Below, piece by piece: positions 37,920 through 46,067 of a DNA stretch of 50,118 nucleotides. The stretch comes from Virgisporangium ochraceum. Its GTDB lineage: Bacteria > Actinomycetota > Actinomycetes > Mycobacteriales > Micromonosporaceae. Both the position numbers and the translations under genes were made by a program. The stretch is from contig NZ_BOPH01000122.1 of the NCBI RefSeq assembly GCF_016863655.1, positions 1 to 50,118 of the forward strand. The letters run 5' to 3'. The notes under the pieces are model-generated. The model was not told the DNA's origin and ran no database searches. It saw nothing but the letters and a program-made list of their open reading frames with translations. How positions within the stretch are numbered: position 1 is the first letter of the stretch; each line of letters opens with the position of its first letter.

Positions 37920-38822
37920 CTGAACCAGCTCGAGAAAGCCGTCCGCGCCTACCTCGACCACCTCGCGGTCGAGCGGGCGTTGTCGGTGAACACCCTGTCG
38001 GCGTACCGGCGCGACCTCGGCCGCTACGTCGGCGAGCTCACCACGTCCGGGATCGACGACCTCGGCCAGGTGCGGCCCGGCACCGTCGCCGCGCACCTGG
38101 CGGGTCTGCGCGGGGGCGCGGCGCCGCTGTCGGCGGCGTCCGCGGCCCGCGCGGCGTCGGCCGTGCGCGGGCTTCACCGCTTCGCGGTGCGTGAGGGACT
38201 GGTGGACGCCGACCCGACGGCCGACGTGAAACCGCCCAAGCTGCCCAAGCGGCTGCCGAAGGCGCTCGACGTCGACCAGGTCGAACGCATCCTCGCGGCG
38301 GTGCCGGGCGACGACGCGCGGGCGCTGCGCGACCGCGCCCTGCTGGAAACGCTCTACGGGACCGGCGCGCGCATCTCCGAGGCGGTCGGGCTGGCCGTCG
38401 ACGACCTCGACACCGACCTGGTGACCCTGCACGGCAAGGGCGGCCGCACACGGATCGTGCCGCTCGGCGGCTACGCCGCCCGGGCCCTCGACGCCTACCT
38501 CGTGCGCGGCCGGCCCGCCCTGGTCGCGGCGGGCAGGGGGACACCCGCCGTGTTCCTCAACCACCGCGGGGCGCCGCTGTCGCGGCAGAGCGCCTGGACC
38601 ATCCTCAACCGGGCCGCCCGCAGCGCCGGCCTCGACGGGGTGTCGCCGCACACGCTGCGGCACTCGTTCGCCACCCACCTGCTCGACGGCGGCGCCGACA
38701 TCCGCGTCGTGCAGGAGCTGCTCGGCCACGCCTCGGTGACCACGACGCAGGTCTACACGCTGGTCACGGTCGACCGGTTGCGGGAGGTGTACGCGACCTC
38801 GCACCCGCGGGCGCTGTCCTGA
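37920..38822 (+). CDS. xerD: Tyrosine recombinase XerD
   Basis: 300 residues. Catalytic residues are R151 (TGARISEAVGL), K173 (LHGKGGRT), H244 and R247 (HTLRHSFATH), H270 (LLGHAS) and Y279 (TTQVYT). It resolves chromosome dimers at dif. The coding frame runs in with no ATG, GTG or TTG near the family N-terminus. The best start is CTG at 37920 (LNQLEKAVRAYLDH), 5 nt after GGCAGGA and 14 nt after the ald stop. The next usable codon (TTG/GTG near 37980) would delete a conserved helix. Position matches M. tuberculosis Rv1701. Confidence 0.92.
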   Translation: MNQLEKAVRAYLDHLAVERALSVNTLSAYRRDLGRYVGELTTSGIDDLGQVRPGTVAAHLAGLRGGAAPLSAASAARAASAVRGLHRFAVREGLVDADPTADVKPPKLPKRLPKALDVDQVERILAAVPGDDARALRDRALLETLYGTGARISEAVGLAVDDLDTDLVTLHGKGGRTRIVPLGGYAARALDAYLVRGRPALVAAGRGTPAVFLNHRGAPLSRQSAWTILNRAARSAGLDGVSPHTLRHSFATHLLDGGADIRVVQELLGHASVTTTQVYTLVTVDRLREVYATSHPRALS

Positions 38823-40679
38823 TCAGATCCCCGGGCAGTCGAACTGGACCCCGGGCCCGGTGCCGACGTCGGCCTCGCTGGGCATGAACGTCAGGATCGA
38901 GAGCGTGTTGTTGGTGGCGTCGGTCTCGGTGACCGCGCCCAGCGAGTCGATCGTGACCGTGAGCACGAGGTTGTCGCCGAGCAGGGAGCTGTCGCCGGTG
39001 ATCCGGTAGTAGCCGTCGTCGCTGCCGGTCGTTCCGGCCGGCTGCAGGCCCTGGTTGAACGTGTACCGCACGGTCCGCCGGGTCCCGCCGTCGACGGACC
39101 GCGTCAGCTCGACCACGACGCCCTGCGGAGCGGGCCGGCCGTCGGGGGCGCTCCAGCGCAGCACCAGCTGCACGTCGAAGAAGAACAGGTTCGGGGCGAC
39201 GGGGCCGACGCGGCACTGGCGCGAACCCTTCTCGATCGACAGGTCGCCGGGTGGGCCGGTCGCCGCCGGGGTGGGGGTGGGGCTGGCCGAGGTCGTGGGT
39301 CCGGCGCCGGTGCGGTCGGCGTCGCGGTCGGCGTCGCGGTCGACGAGGGCGGCGATGCCGGCGATCAGCACCACGACGAGCAGGATCGCGAGGACGCCGA
39401 TCACCTTGGCGACGGGGGAGCCGCGCTCCGGCTCCGGGGCGGGCGAGGGCGCGGGTGCGGCGGGCGCGGCCTGTTCGGGTGCGGGCGCGGGTGCGGTGGA
39501 TGGGGGTGCGGCCGGTTCGGGGGCGGCCTTCTCCAGCGAGACCCGCGCGGGCTCCGGCACAGGTTCCGGTTCCAGTACCGGCACCGGGTCCGGAACCGGC
39601 GGCGGGACCGGTGTGCGGCGGACCACGTCCGTGACGCTGCCCAGGGCGACCGCCAGCTCCGGCTGGTCGACCAGCGTCGGCGCGACCTCCAGCGTCCGGT
39701 GCAACCGCGACGCCACCAGCGGCAACCGGCTGGACCCGCCCACCAGCAGCACCGCGGCCAGGTCGGTGAGAGCACCGGCGTCCTGGACGGCGGCGCGGGC
39801 CAGGTCGACCGTACGGGCGAGCACCGGACCGGCCAGCGCGTCGAACTGCTCCCGCCCGAGCGGCACCTCCGCGTCGAGCAGCGGCACGTACACGTACGTC
39901 GACGCGGTGCGGGACAGCTGCTCCTTGGCGGTGCGCACGCCGTCCCACAGGGTGTTGCGGGCGCGCAGGTCCGCGGCGGTGACCGGCCGGCGCAGGCGGG
40001 TCCACGCGGGGTCGTCGGGGCGGACCGTCGCCGCGAGCATGTCCACGACGGCGGCGTCGACGTCGAGGCCGCCGACGCCGTCGAGGCCACGGCTGACGAC
40101 GACGTCGATCCCGTCGGGCGTGCGCCGCACGACGGTGGCGTCACACGTGCCGGCGCCGAGGTCGTAGACGAGCACCGGCCGCCCGGCCGGCAGCGGCGAC
40201 CGGTGTGCGGCCGCGTAGTGGGCCGCGGCGGCCACCGGCTCGTGCACGAGCACCGGCTCCGGCAGTCCCGCGATCCGGGCCGCGGCGGTGAGAACGCTCT
40301 GCCGACGCGGTCCCCAGAAGGCCGGACACGTGAGGGTGAGCGAGCCGACCGGCCCGCCCGCGGCGAGCGTCGCCTCCTCGCGGACGCGGCGCAGCACCAC
40401 CGCGACCAGCTCGGCCACCGGCAGCTCCTCGCCCGAGAGCAGGACGGTGCCGTCGTCGACGCGGCGTTTCGGGTTCGGCTCCAGCCCGGCCGGCCGGGCC
40501 AGCCCCTGGTGCAGCGCGTCGCGGCCGGCGAGCCGGGTCGCGCCGGCGACGAACACCGCCGACGGCAGCTGCGGCACGCCGTCGAAGAGCAACGGCCGCG
40601 GGCCGCCGTCGGGACCGTGCAGCACCGCGGCCGTGTTCGACGTGCCGAAGTCGACACCCAGCACGTACCCACCAGCCAT
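38823..40679 (-). CDS. Hsp70-like ATPase fused to a membrane helix and external domain
   Basis: 618 residues. The N-terminal Hsp70/actin-fold ATPase (about 1-355) has GVDFGTSNTAAVL (phosphate 1), LVYDLGAGTCDATVV (phosphate 2) and LLVGGSSRLPLV (adenosine). The usual peptide-binding domain is missing. Instead a Pro/Glu/Ala linker (360-420), one membrane helix (about 422-445) and an external beta-rich domain with CARDB-like pattern (LVLRWSAPDGRPA, ATNNTLSIL) follow. Function is unknown; it may couple cytoplasmic ATP hydrolysis to an envelope event. It is convergent with xerD with no gap and divergent from the M50 gene across 39 bp. Confidence 0.88.
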   Translation of the reverse strand: MAGGYVLGVDFGTSNTAAVLHGPDGGPRPLLFDGVPQLPSAVFVAGATRLAGRDALHQGLARPAGLEPNPKRRVDDGTVLLSGEELPVAELVAVVLRRVREEATLAAGGPVGSLTLTCPAFWGPRRQSVLTAAARIAGLPEPVLVHEPVAAAAHYAAAHRSPLPAGRPVLVYDLGAGTCDATVVRRTPDGIDVVVSRGLDGVGGLDVDAAVVDMLAATVRPDDPAWTRLRRPVTAADLRARNTLWDGVRTAKEQLSRTASTYVYVPLLDAEVPLGREQFDALAGPVLARTVDLARAAVQDAGALTDLAAVLLVGGSSRLPLVASRLHRTLEVAPTLVDQPELAVALGSVTDVVRRTPVPPPVPDPVPVLEPEPVPEPARVSLEKAAPEPAAPPSTAPAPAPEQAAPAAPAPSPAPEPERGSPVAKVIGVLAILLVVVLIAGIAALVDRDADRDADRTGAGPTTSASPTPTPAATGPPGDLSIEKGSRQCRVGPVAPNLFFFDVQLVLRWSAPDGRPAPQGVVVELTRSVDGGTRRTVRYTFNQGLQPAGTTGSDDGYYRITGDSSLLGDNLVLTVTIDSLGAVTETDATNNTLSILTFMPSEADVGTGPGVQFDCPGI

Positions 40680-40687
40680 GGACGCCG

Positions 40688-40693
40688 ATCTTA
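40688..40693 (-). promoter_or_regulatory. Putative -10 (TAAGAT), leaderless Hsp70-like gene
   Basis: Minus-strand TAAGAT ends 8 nt before the ATG; there is no ribosome binding site. It faces away from the -10 of the M50 gene 13 bp further on. Confidence 0.4.
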
Positions 40694-40706
40694 ACGGCGG
40701 GGGCCG

Positions 40707-40712
40707 TACCAT
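40707..40712 (+). promoter_or_regulatory. Putative -10 (TACCAT), leaderless M50 gene
   Basis: TACCAT ends 6 nt before the GTG at 40719, and no ribosome binding site is present. Confidence 0.45.
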
Positions 40713-40718
40713 CTGCCG

Positions 40719-41828
40719 GTGCGCCAGGTCGTCACATCGGCGGTGTTCCTGACCCTGCTCGCCGCGGCGTTCGCGTTGCTGGCCACCGAGTCGGTGGCGG
40801 TCGCGGTGGTCGCCGCGGTGGCGCTGTGGGCCTCGGTGTGGGTGAACATCGTGCTGCACGAGTTCGGTCACCTCGGCGCGGCGCTGCTGATGCGGGTGCC
40901 GGTGGTCGCGGTCCGGATCATGCCGTTCACCGGATGGCGCAACGAGGTGCTGGTGCGGCCGTCGCCGTCGGCGTCTGCCCTGCGGGCGCGGATGGTGGTG
41001 GTGTATCTCGGGGGTGCGCTGGCGAACCTCGCCACCGCGGTCGGGGTCGCGTCGGTGGTGAACCGGTTTCCGTTGGTCATCCAGCTCGTGCTGGTCGAGG
41101 CGTTCCTGGTCGCGGTGCTGCTCGGCGTGCTGAACCTGATGTCGGGCGCGACGCACGACGGCACCCTGCTCTGGCTCTGGCTGGCGATGCCGGCCGAGGT
41201 GCGCGAATGGCTGCGGGAGGCGCGGTTCCGGGAGGAGGTGAACCGGACGCTGCGGCTGATCGACCCGGGCGACGTCGAGCCGCTGACCGCGTACCTCGAC
41301 CGTCACCTCGGTACGGCCACCGAGGTACGGGCCGACCTCGTTGCCGACGCCGAGCGGCTGAGCGACCTGCCCGGCGCCGATCCCGCGATCGCGCAGGTGC
41401 TCACGATCCAGTTCGGGATGTGGTACCTGCACGCCGCCGCCGTCATCCGCGCGCCCGTCGAGCACAAGGAGATCGACGAGATCGTGGAGGTGGCGCGGCG
41501 GGCCTTCGACGCCCGGCCCGACTCCGCGGCGTCGAGGATCGCGATGGGACTGGCGGAGCTGCTCGCCGAGCGGCCGGAGCGGGCCGGGGAGGTGCTGGCG
41601 CGGGTCCGGCCCGCTGACGGTGACGTGTACGACGTCGCGGTCCTGCTCCGTGCGGCCGCCGGCCACCCGTTCGAGGGGGAGGCCGGCGGTCGGTTTCCGG
41701 AGCTGGCGCGGGTGGTCCGGGCGGTCCGCGACGCCGGCCCGGGCCTCGCGATGAGTCAGAGGACCCCGCGCCGCCAGGGTCCGGTGATCGCCGCGGTGAA
41801 CCCGCTGCCCTCGGAGGCGTCGCCGTAG
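40719..41828 (+). CDS. M50 site-2-protease-like membrane metallopeptidase
   Basis: 369 residues. The zinc motif HEFGH (H47, E48, H51) lies in the second membrane helix (WVNIVLHEFGHLGAALL), and a further helix carries LNLMSGATHDGTLL, close to the third-ligand motif NxxPxxxxDG of site-2 proteases. About four membrane helices occupy the first 150 residues, followed by a cytoplasmic helical domain. Substrate unknown. The last 24 codons (from MSQRTPRRQG on) lie antisense to the end of the PhoX-like gene and look like read-through into it. Confidence 0.8.
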   Translation: MRQVVTSAVFLTLLAAAFALLATESVAVAVVAAVALWASVWVNIVLHEFGHLGAALLMRVPVVAVRIMPFTGWRNEVLVRPSPSASALRARMVVVYLGGALANLATAVGVASVVNRFPLVIQLVLVEAFLVAVLLGVLNLMSGATHDGTLLWLWLAMPAEVREWLREARFREEVNRTLRLIDPGDVEPLTAYLDRHLGTATEVRADLVADAERLSDLPGADPAIAQVLTIQFGMWYLHAAAVIRAPVEHKEIDEIVEVARRAFDARPDSAASRIAMGLAELLAERPERAGEVLARVRPADGDVYDVAVLLRAAAGHPFEGEAGGRFPELARVVRAVRDAGPGLAMSQRTPRRQGPVIAAVNPLPSEASP

Positions 41829-43216
41829 ACGTTCATGAACAGCGTCTGCCCGTCGGGGCTGAAGCAGGCGCCGGCCAGCTCGCTCGTGCTGAACCTGTTC
41901 ACGAGGAACTCGAACGTGCGCCCTTCGCGGGTCAGCCCGATGAGGCGGTTGACGTCGGTGAGGCCGGGGGCGAGCGGGTGCTCGTCGCCGTCGGCGCTGC
42001 CGGCGTCGTCCTCGCAGATGAGCAGGTTGCCGCGTGGGCTGACGGTGAGGTTGTCGGGGGAGTCGAGCACCGAGCCGCCGGGTGACTCGAAGACCAGCCT
42101 GATCCTGTCGCCGACGGGGGTGTACTCCCAGATCTGCCCGTAGCCCTCCGCGTAGCCGTCGGCGTTGACGTCGCCGTTCTTGGCGTCGCCGCCGCTGGTC
42201 GAGGCGATGAAGAAGCTGCGCTCGGCGGCCCAGATGCCCTCGAGCCGGTTGAACTTGGCGCCGCCGGCGGCCCAGCCCTGCGCGAACACGCTGGTGGCGC
42301 CGGGCAGTTCGGCCTCCACGACCGGGTCGGGGTCGGGGTCGTCGATGTCGCGCCAGGTCACCGGCAGCCACCTGCGTTCGGTCTGGTTCTCGCGCAGGTC
42401 GGTCTGCGGGCGCTTGTCGATGGCGAGGATCTGCAGGCGGCCGCCGCGGTCGAGCCGGGCCGGGTCGCGCGGCAGGAACCGGTAGAAGCCGCTGCCGCGT
42501 CCGGAGCCGGCGTCCTCGGTCAGGTAGACCACGCCGGTGCGCTGGTCGGTGGCGACCGCCTCGTGCGAGAACCGGCCCATCCGGGTGAACGGCTCGGCCG
42601 GGACGGTGTTGCGCGCGCCGGCCGGCACCAGGAACACGTAGCCGTGCTTGCGTCCGTAGCCGGCCTCCGGCCCGACGATCGTCTCCTCGCAGGTCAGCCA
42701 GCCCTGGTGGCGCCAGGCGATGCCGCCGGCGCAGTTGATGTGCGTGCCGTTGACGCCGATGTGGTCGCGGACGACCGTGCGGGTGCGCGGGTCGTAGTCG
42801 AGCACGCTGACGCCGCCACCGGAGAGCGGGTCGTACCGGGTCTGCGCCGGTCCGCCGACGGTGCCCTGGCCGGGCGCGTTGCGGTCCTCGTGGTTGCGGG
42901 TGAGCCGGACGGTGCGACCCGGGCCGTCGAACGCGGCCATGCCGTCGTGGCTGCTGGGGTTGCGTAGCGACGGGTCGCTGACCATCGGGGTGCCGGTGCG
43001 GCCGAACACCACGTACGAGAAGCCGGCGGGCAGCGCGAAGTACTCGACCCCGTCGTTGGCGGCGGCGACCGGGCGCAGCGGCCCGTAGCCGCCGGTGTCG
43101 CCGTCGACGGGGTTTCTCGGCGGGGTGGCCGCCGTGGCGGCCGAATCGAACGTGGTTGCTGCCAGCAGGCCGGCGGCTCCGGCCGCTCCGCTGGCGAGGA
43201 ACGAACGACGTTCCAT
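41756..43216 (-). CDS. PhoX-family (DUF839) Tat-exported protein
   Basis: 486 residues. It starts with a twin-arginine signal MERRSFLASGAAGAAGLLAA. The body fits PhoX-type beta-propeller phosphatases: RLTRNHEDRNAPG, GTHINCAGGIAWRHQGWLTCEE, YLTEDAG, NLLICEDD and CFSPDGQTLFMNVYG. These proteins are calcium- and iron-dependent alkaline phosphatases, often induced by phosphate starvation; activity here is inferred. ATG with GAGGAGG upstream. The gene runs tail to tail into the M50 gene with a 73-bp overlap. Confidence 0.9.
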   Translation of the reverse strand: MERRSFLASGAAGAAGLLAATTFDSAATAATPPRNPVDGDTGGYGPLRPVAAANDGVEYFALPAGFSYVVFGRTGTPMVSDPSLRNPSSHDGMAAFDGPGRTVRLTRNHEDRNAPGQGTVGGPAQTRYDPLSGGGVSVLDYDPRTRTVVRDHIGVNGTHINCAGGIAWRHQGWLTCEETIVGPEAGYGRKHGYVFLVPAGARNTVPAEPFTRMGRFSHEAVATDQRTGVVYLTEDAGSGRGSGFYRFLPRDPARLDRGGRLQILAIDKRPQTDLRENQTERRWLPVTWRDIDDPDPDPVVEAELPGATSVFAQGWAAGGAKFNRLEGIWAAERSFFIASTSGGDAKNGDVNADGYAEGYGQIWEYTPVGDRIRLVFESPGGSVLDSPDNLTVSPRGNLLICEDDAGSADGDEHPLAPGLTDVNRLIGLTREGRTFEFLVNRFSTSELAGACFSPDGQTLFMNVYGDASEGSGFTAAITGPWRRGVL

Positions 43217-43238
43217 GGGTCCTCCTCGACGATGAGGA

Positions 43239-43244
43239 AATATA
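43239..43244 (-). promoter_or_regulatory. Putative -10 (TATATT) of the PhoX-like gene
   Basis: The stretch 43236-43262 is strikingly AT-rich for this genome and contains TATATT on the minus strand, 22 nt before the ATG. No good -35 is present, which suggests an activator; a PHO box could not be recognised. Confidence 0.4.
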
Positions 43245-43365
43245 GATCAACGTGAGTTTAATGGATCTTCCCGTACGGCGCCGTACGGCGAGCGTCGCAA
43301 CGTGCCAAAGTTTCTCGTCCGCGACACGCCGCGCGCGCTGGTGAAGCGCGTTCCATGCGGTGTCG

Positions 43366-43371
43366 TACAGT
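43366..43371 (+). promoter_or_regulatory. Possible -10 (TACAGT) of the parA operon
   Basis: TACAGT lies 61 nt upstream of the parA start, in the only spacer before a seven-gene run in the same direction. The -35 is not recognisable. Confidence 0.25.
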
Positions 43372-43432
43372 CGGGCGACGGCCAGCCCGCCGGCCCGGTA
43401 GTGGGCTTGCCGCCGGGAGGGCGAGGCTGAGC

Positions 43433-44371
43433 ATGGCGGGCATGGAGCAGCAGGCCGAGGCGTGGACGACCACCATGCGGGCCGAGCAGGCGTCGATGGA
43501 CATCGGTGCTGAGCTCGGACCGTCGGATCCCACGGCCTACACGGTCCGCAAGCCGATCCCTGAGCCGGCGCCGGTCGACCGGCACGGGCCGGCGCGCATC
43601 ATCGCGATGGCGAACCAGAAGGGCGGCGTCGGCAAGACGACGTCGACGATCAACCTCGGTGCGGCGCTGGCCGAGTACGGCCGTCGGGTGCTGGTGGTCG
43701 ACTTCGATCCGCAGGGTGCCCTGTCGGTCGGGCTCGGCGTGAACCCGCACAACATGGACCTGTCCATCTACAACCTGCTGATGGACGGCGACGTCGGCAT
43801 CGACGACATCCTCATCAAGACCGACCTGGCCGGCCTGCACCTGCTGCCGGCCAACATCGACCTGTCGGCGGCCGAGATCCAGCTGGTCAACGAGGTCGCG
43901 CGGGAGATGGCGCTGGCCCGGGTGCTACGTCCGGTGCTGCGCGAGTACGACTACATCCTCATCGACTGCCAGCCGTCGCTGGGCCTGCTCGCGATCAACG
44001 CGCTGACCGTGGCGCACGGCGTGATGATCCCCCTGGAGTGCGAGTTCTTCAGCCTCCGGGGTGTCGCGCTGCTGCTCGACACGATCGACAAGGTGCGCGA
44101 GCGCCTGAACTTCGACCTCGAGCTCGAGGGCATCCTCGCCACCATGTACGACTCCCGCACGACCCACTGCCGCCAGGTGCTGCAGCGCGTCGTGGAGGCG
44201 TTCGGCGACAAGGTGTACCAGACGGTGATCACGAAGACCGTCAAGTTCCCCGAGTCCACGGTCGCGGGCGCGCCGATCACCACGCTCGATCCGGCGTCGT
44301 CGGGCGCCCGCAACTACCGTCAGCTCGCCCGCGAGGTCATCGCGGCGCACGAAGAACGTCTGGCCCGGTAA
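43433..44371 (+). CDS. parA: ParA-family ATPase (segregation operon paralogue)
   Basis: 312 residues. After a ~50-residue N-terminal extension comes the deviant Walker A KGGVGKTTS (63-71), VDFDPQGALSVGLG and the Walker B-like LIDCQPSLG. It matches M. tuberculosis Rv1708, the ParA/Soj-like gene next to scpA, and not the parAB near oriC. It probably acts with ScpA/ScpB in chromosome organisation. ATG at 43433 (MAGMEQQ) has GAGG 6 nt upstream; ATG at 43442 is an alternative. Confidence 0.92.
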   Translation: MAGMEQQAEAWTTTMRAEQASMDIGAELGPSDPTAYTVRKPIPEPAPVDRHGPARIIAMANQKGGVGKTTSTINLGAALAEYGRRVLVVDFDPQGALSVGLGVNPHNMDLSIYNLLMDGDVGIDDILIKTDLAGLHLLPANIDLSAAEIQLVNEVAREMALARVLRPVLREYDYILIDCQPSLGLLAINALTVAHGVMIPLECEFFSLRGVALLLDTIDKVRERLNFDLELEGILATMYDSRTTHCRQVLQRVVEAFGDKVYQTVITKTVKFPESTVAGAPITTLDPASSGARNYRQLAREVIAAHEERLAR

Positions 44372-44378
44372 CCGCCCG

Positions 44379-45023
44379 ATGCTGTGGGCTCTCGCGCAGC
44401 CCGCGGCGATGGCGGGGTTGGCGGCCGCGTTCGCCATCGGGGTCGGGCTCCGCGCGGCGGCGTCCCGGTCCGTCGCGCGCCTGCTCAGAACTACATGTGA
44501 CGCGCTGAGCACTTCCCGCCACTCGTCCGCTTCCCGCCTCGATCCGCTGGGCCTGGTCGCCGTCTGTTTCAGCGGTACCGGCTGGGGACGTCCGGCCCGG
44601 GTGCCCGCCACCTCCCGGGAGCGGTGGGCGGTCGCCGCCGGGCCGGTCGCGGTGCTCATCGCGAGCCAACTGGCATTCGTCGCATATCACCGGGCGTATC
44701 CGCGGATGGGGCTGCCGCTGCGGCTGAACCTGCCGTCCGACGTGCTCCGGGGTGCGGTCGCGCCGACCCATGCCGCGCAGCTGATCCTGTCGGTGGCGGT
44801 CGGTCTGCTGTGCTTCGGGCTGCTGGCGCTGCTGCCGGTGCCGCCGTTCGACGGGTACCGGCTGATCAGCACGCCGGGTGCCGCCGGGGAGTGGGAGCGG
44901 CTGGCGGCGGTGGGGGTGCTGGTGCTGCTCGTGGTGCCCGTCCCGGAGTATCTCTCCGGGCGTCCGCCGCTGCTCATGGCGCTCGATACGGTGGCCGGGC
45001 CGCTGGTGAGGGTGTGGGCGTGA
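44379..45023 (+). CDS. M50-like membrane protein without the HExxH motif
   Basis: 214 residues, about five membrane helices. LLALLPVPPFDGYRL matches the third-ligand motif of site-2 proteases (NPxPPLDG), and RLDPLG...GTGWGRPARVP matches the region that usually follows the active site, but the HExxH motif is missing. It is therefore probably an inactive relative. It lies between parA (7 nt gap) and scpA and is read with them. A short insert around TTCDALSTSRHSSAS is unlike the rest. Confidence 0.75.
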   Translation: MLWALAQPAAMAGLAAAFAIGVGLRAAASRSVARLLRTTCDALSTSRHSSASRLDPLGLVAVCFSGTGWGRPARVPATSRERWAVAAGPVAVLIASQLAFVAYHRAYPRMGLPLRLNLPSDVLRGAVAPTHAAQLILSVAVGLLCFGLLALLPVPPFDGYRLISTPGAAGEWERLAAVGVLVLLVVPVPEYLSGRPPLLMALDTVAGPLVRVWA

Positions 45024-45025
45024 GT

Positions 45026-45031
45026 TACCGT
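45026..45031 (+). promoter_or_regulatory. Putative -10 (TACCGT), leaderless scpA
   Basis: TACCGT ends 6 nt before the GTG at 45038, just downstream of the preceding stop codon. It would give scpA its own promoter inside the operon. Confidence 0.35.
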
Positions 45032-45037
45032 TCTGCG

Positions 45038-46024
45038 GTGGCAGAGCCGTCGTCGGAGACCGCCCCGGGGTCGGAACCCCAGGTCGCCCCCGCCGCCGAC
45101 GCCACCGGCTTCCACGTGAAGCTGGCCAACTTCGAGGGCCCTTTCGACCTGCTCCTGCAGCTGATCGCGAAGCACAAGCTCGATGTGACCGAGCTGGCCC
45201 TGCACCGGGTCACCGACGACTTCATCGCCTACATCCGGGCGATGGGCCAGGACTGGGACCTCGACGAGGCCAGCGAGTTCCTGCTCATCGCGGCCACCCT
45301 CCTCGACCTGAAGGCGGCGCGGCTGCTGCCGTCGGCGTCGGTCGAGGACGAGGAGGACCTCGCCCTGCTGGAGGCCCGTGACCTGCTGTTCGCGCGGCTG
45401 CTGCAGTACCGGGCGTTCAAGGAGGCGGCGGCGCACCTGTCGGCGATGGAGGCCGCGGCGGCCCGCCGCTACCCGCGCTCGGTGTCGATGGAGCCGCAGT
45501 TCGCCGACCTGCTGCCGGAGCTGATCCTCGGAATCGGTGCCGATCGGCTGGCCGCCCTGGCCGTGAAGGCGATGACGCCGAGGCCGGTGCCGACGGTGTC
45601 GATCAGCCACGTGCACGACGTGAAGGTGAGTGTGCGCGAGCACGCCAACCTGCTGCGGGAGCGGCTGCTCCAGATGCGGACGGCCACGTTCCGCACGCTG
45701 TGTGCCGACTGCGCGAACACGCTGGAGGTGGTCGCCCGGTTCCTGGCACTGTTGGAGCTGTACCGCGAGGGGCTGGTCGGCTTCGAACAGGTGCAGGCCC
45801 TGGGTGAGCTGACCGTCCGCTGGACCGCCGGCGACGACGCCGGCACCACCCTGAAGGTCGACGAGTACGCCGGCACCCCACCCCCCACCGACACCGCGGC
45901 CACTCCGCTCCCCGCAGCGCCGCCGCCCCCCGACGACAAGGCGGCCCCGCCGCCCCCCGACGACAAGGCGGCCCCGCCGCCCCCCGAGCCAACCGCCGAT
46001 CCTGGACGCCCGGGTGCGCCATAG
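45038..46024 (+). CDS. scpA: Segregation and condensation protein ScpA
   Basis: 328 residues. The kleisin of the SMC-ScpAB complex. The N-terminal domain that binds the SMC neck has FHVKLANFEGPFDLLLQLIAK, then FLLIAATLLDLKAARLLP; the C-terminal winged helix follows (TLEVVARFLALLELYREGLV...QALGELTVRW). About 45 residues rich in Pro, Asp, Lys and Ala with a repeated PPPPDDKAA unit are added at the end. GTG at 45038 (MAEPSSETA) is preferred because a TAnnnT -10 lies 6 nt before it; GTG at 45020, overlapping the upstream stop as GTGA, is the other option. Confidence 0.92.
   Translation: MAEPSSETAPGSEPQVAPAADATGFHVKLANFEGPFDLLLQLIAKHKLDVTELALHRVTDDFIAYIRAMGQDWDLDEASEFLLIAATLLDLKAARLLPSASVEDEEDLALLEARDLLFARLLQYRAFKEAAAHLSAMEAAAARRYPRSVSMEPQFADLLPELILGIGADRLAALAVKAMTPRPVPTVSISHVHDVKVSVREHANLLRERLLQMRTATFRTLCADCANTLEVVARFLALLELYREGLVGFEQVQALGELTVRWTAGDDAGTTLKVDEYAGTPPPTDTAATPLPAAPPPPDDKAAPPPPDDKAAPPPPEPTADPGRPGAP
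45922..45987 (+). repeat. 27-bp in-frame repeat at the ScpA C-terminus
   Basis: Two identical 27-bp units (45922-45948, 45949-45975) and a 12-bp partial third encode the PPPPDDKAA repeat. Identity at the DNA level indicates recent duplication. Confidence 0.9.
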
Positions 46025-46067
46025 CGACCACCGGAGTCCACGATCGCCCGAGAGAACGGACGCCCCC

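Noticed and set aside
37920..38822. Phage integrase with attachment site
   Set aside because: The recombinase has XerD length, catalytic layout and conserved gene position; no tRNA or phage genes are nearby.
43244..43262. PHO box upstream of the PhoX-like gene
   Set aside because: The AT-rich stretch does not contain convincing 11-bp direct repeats of GTTCACC type.
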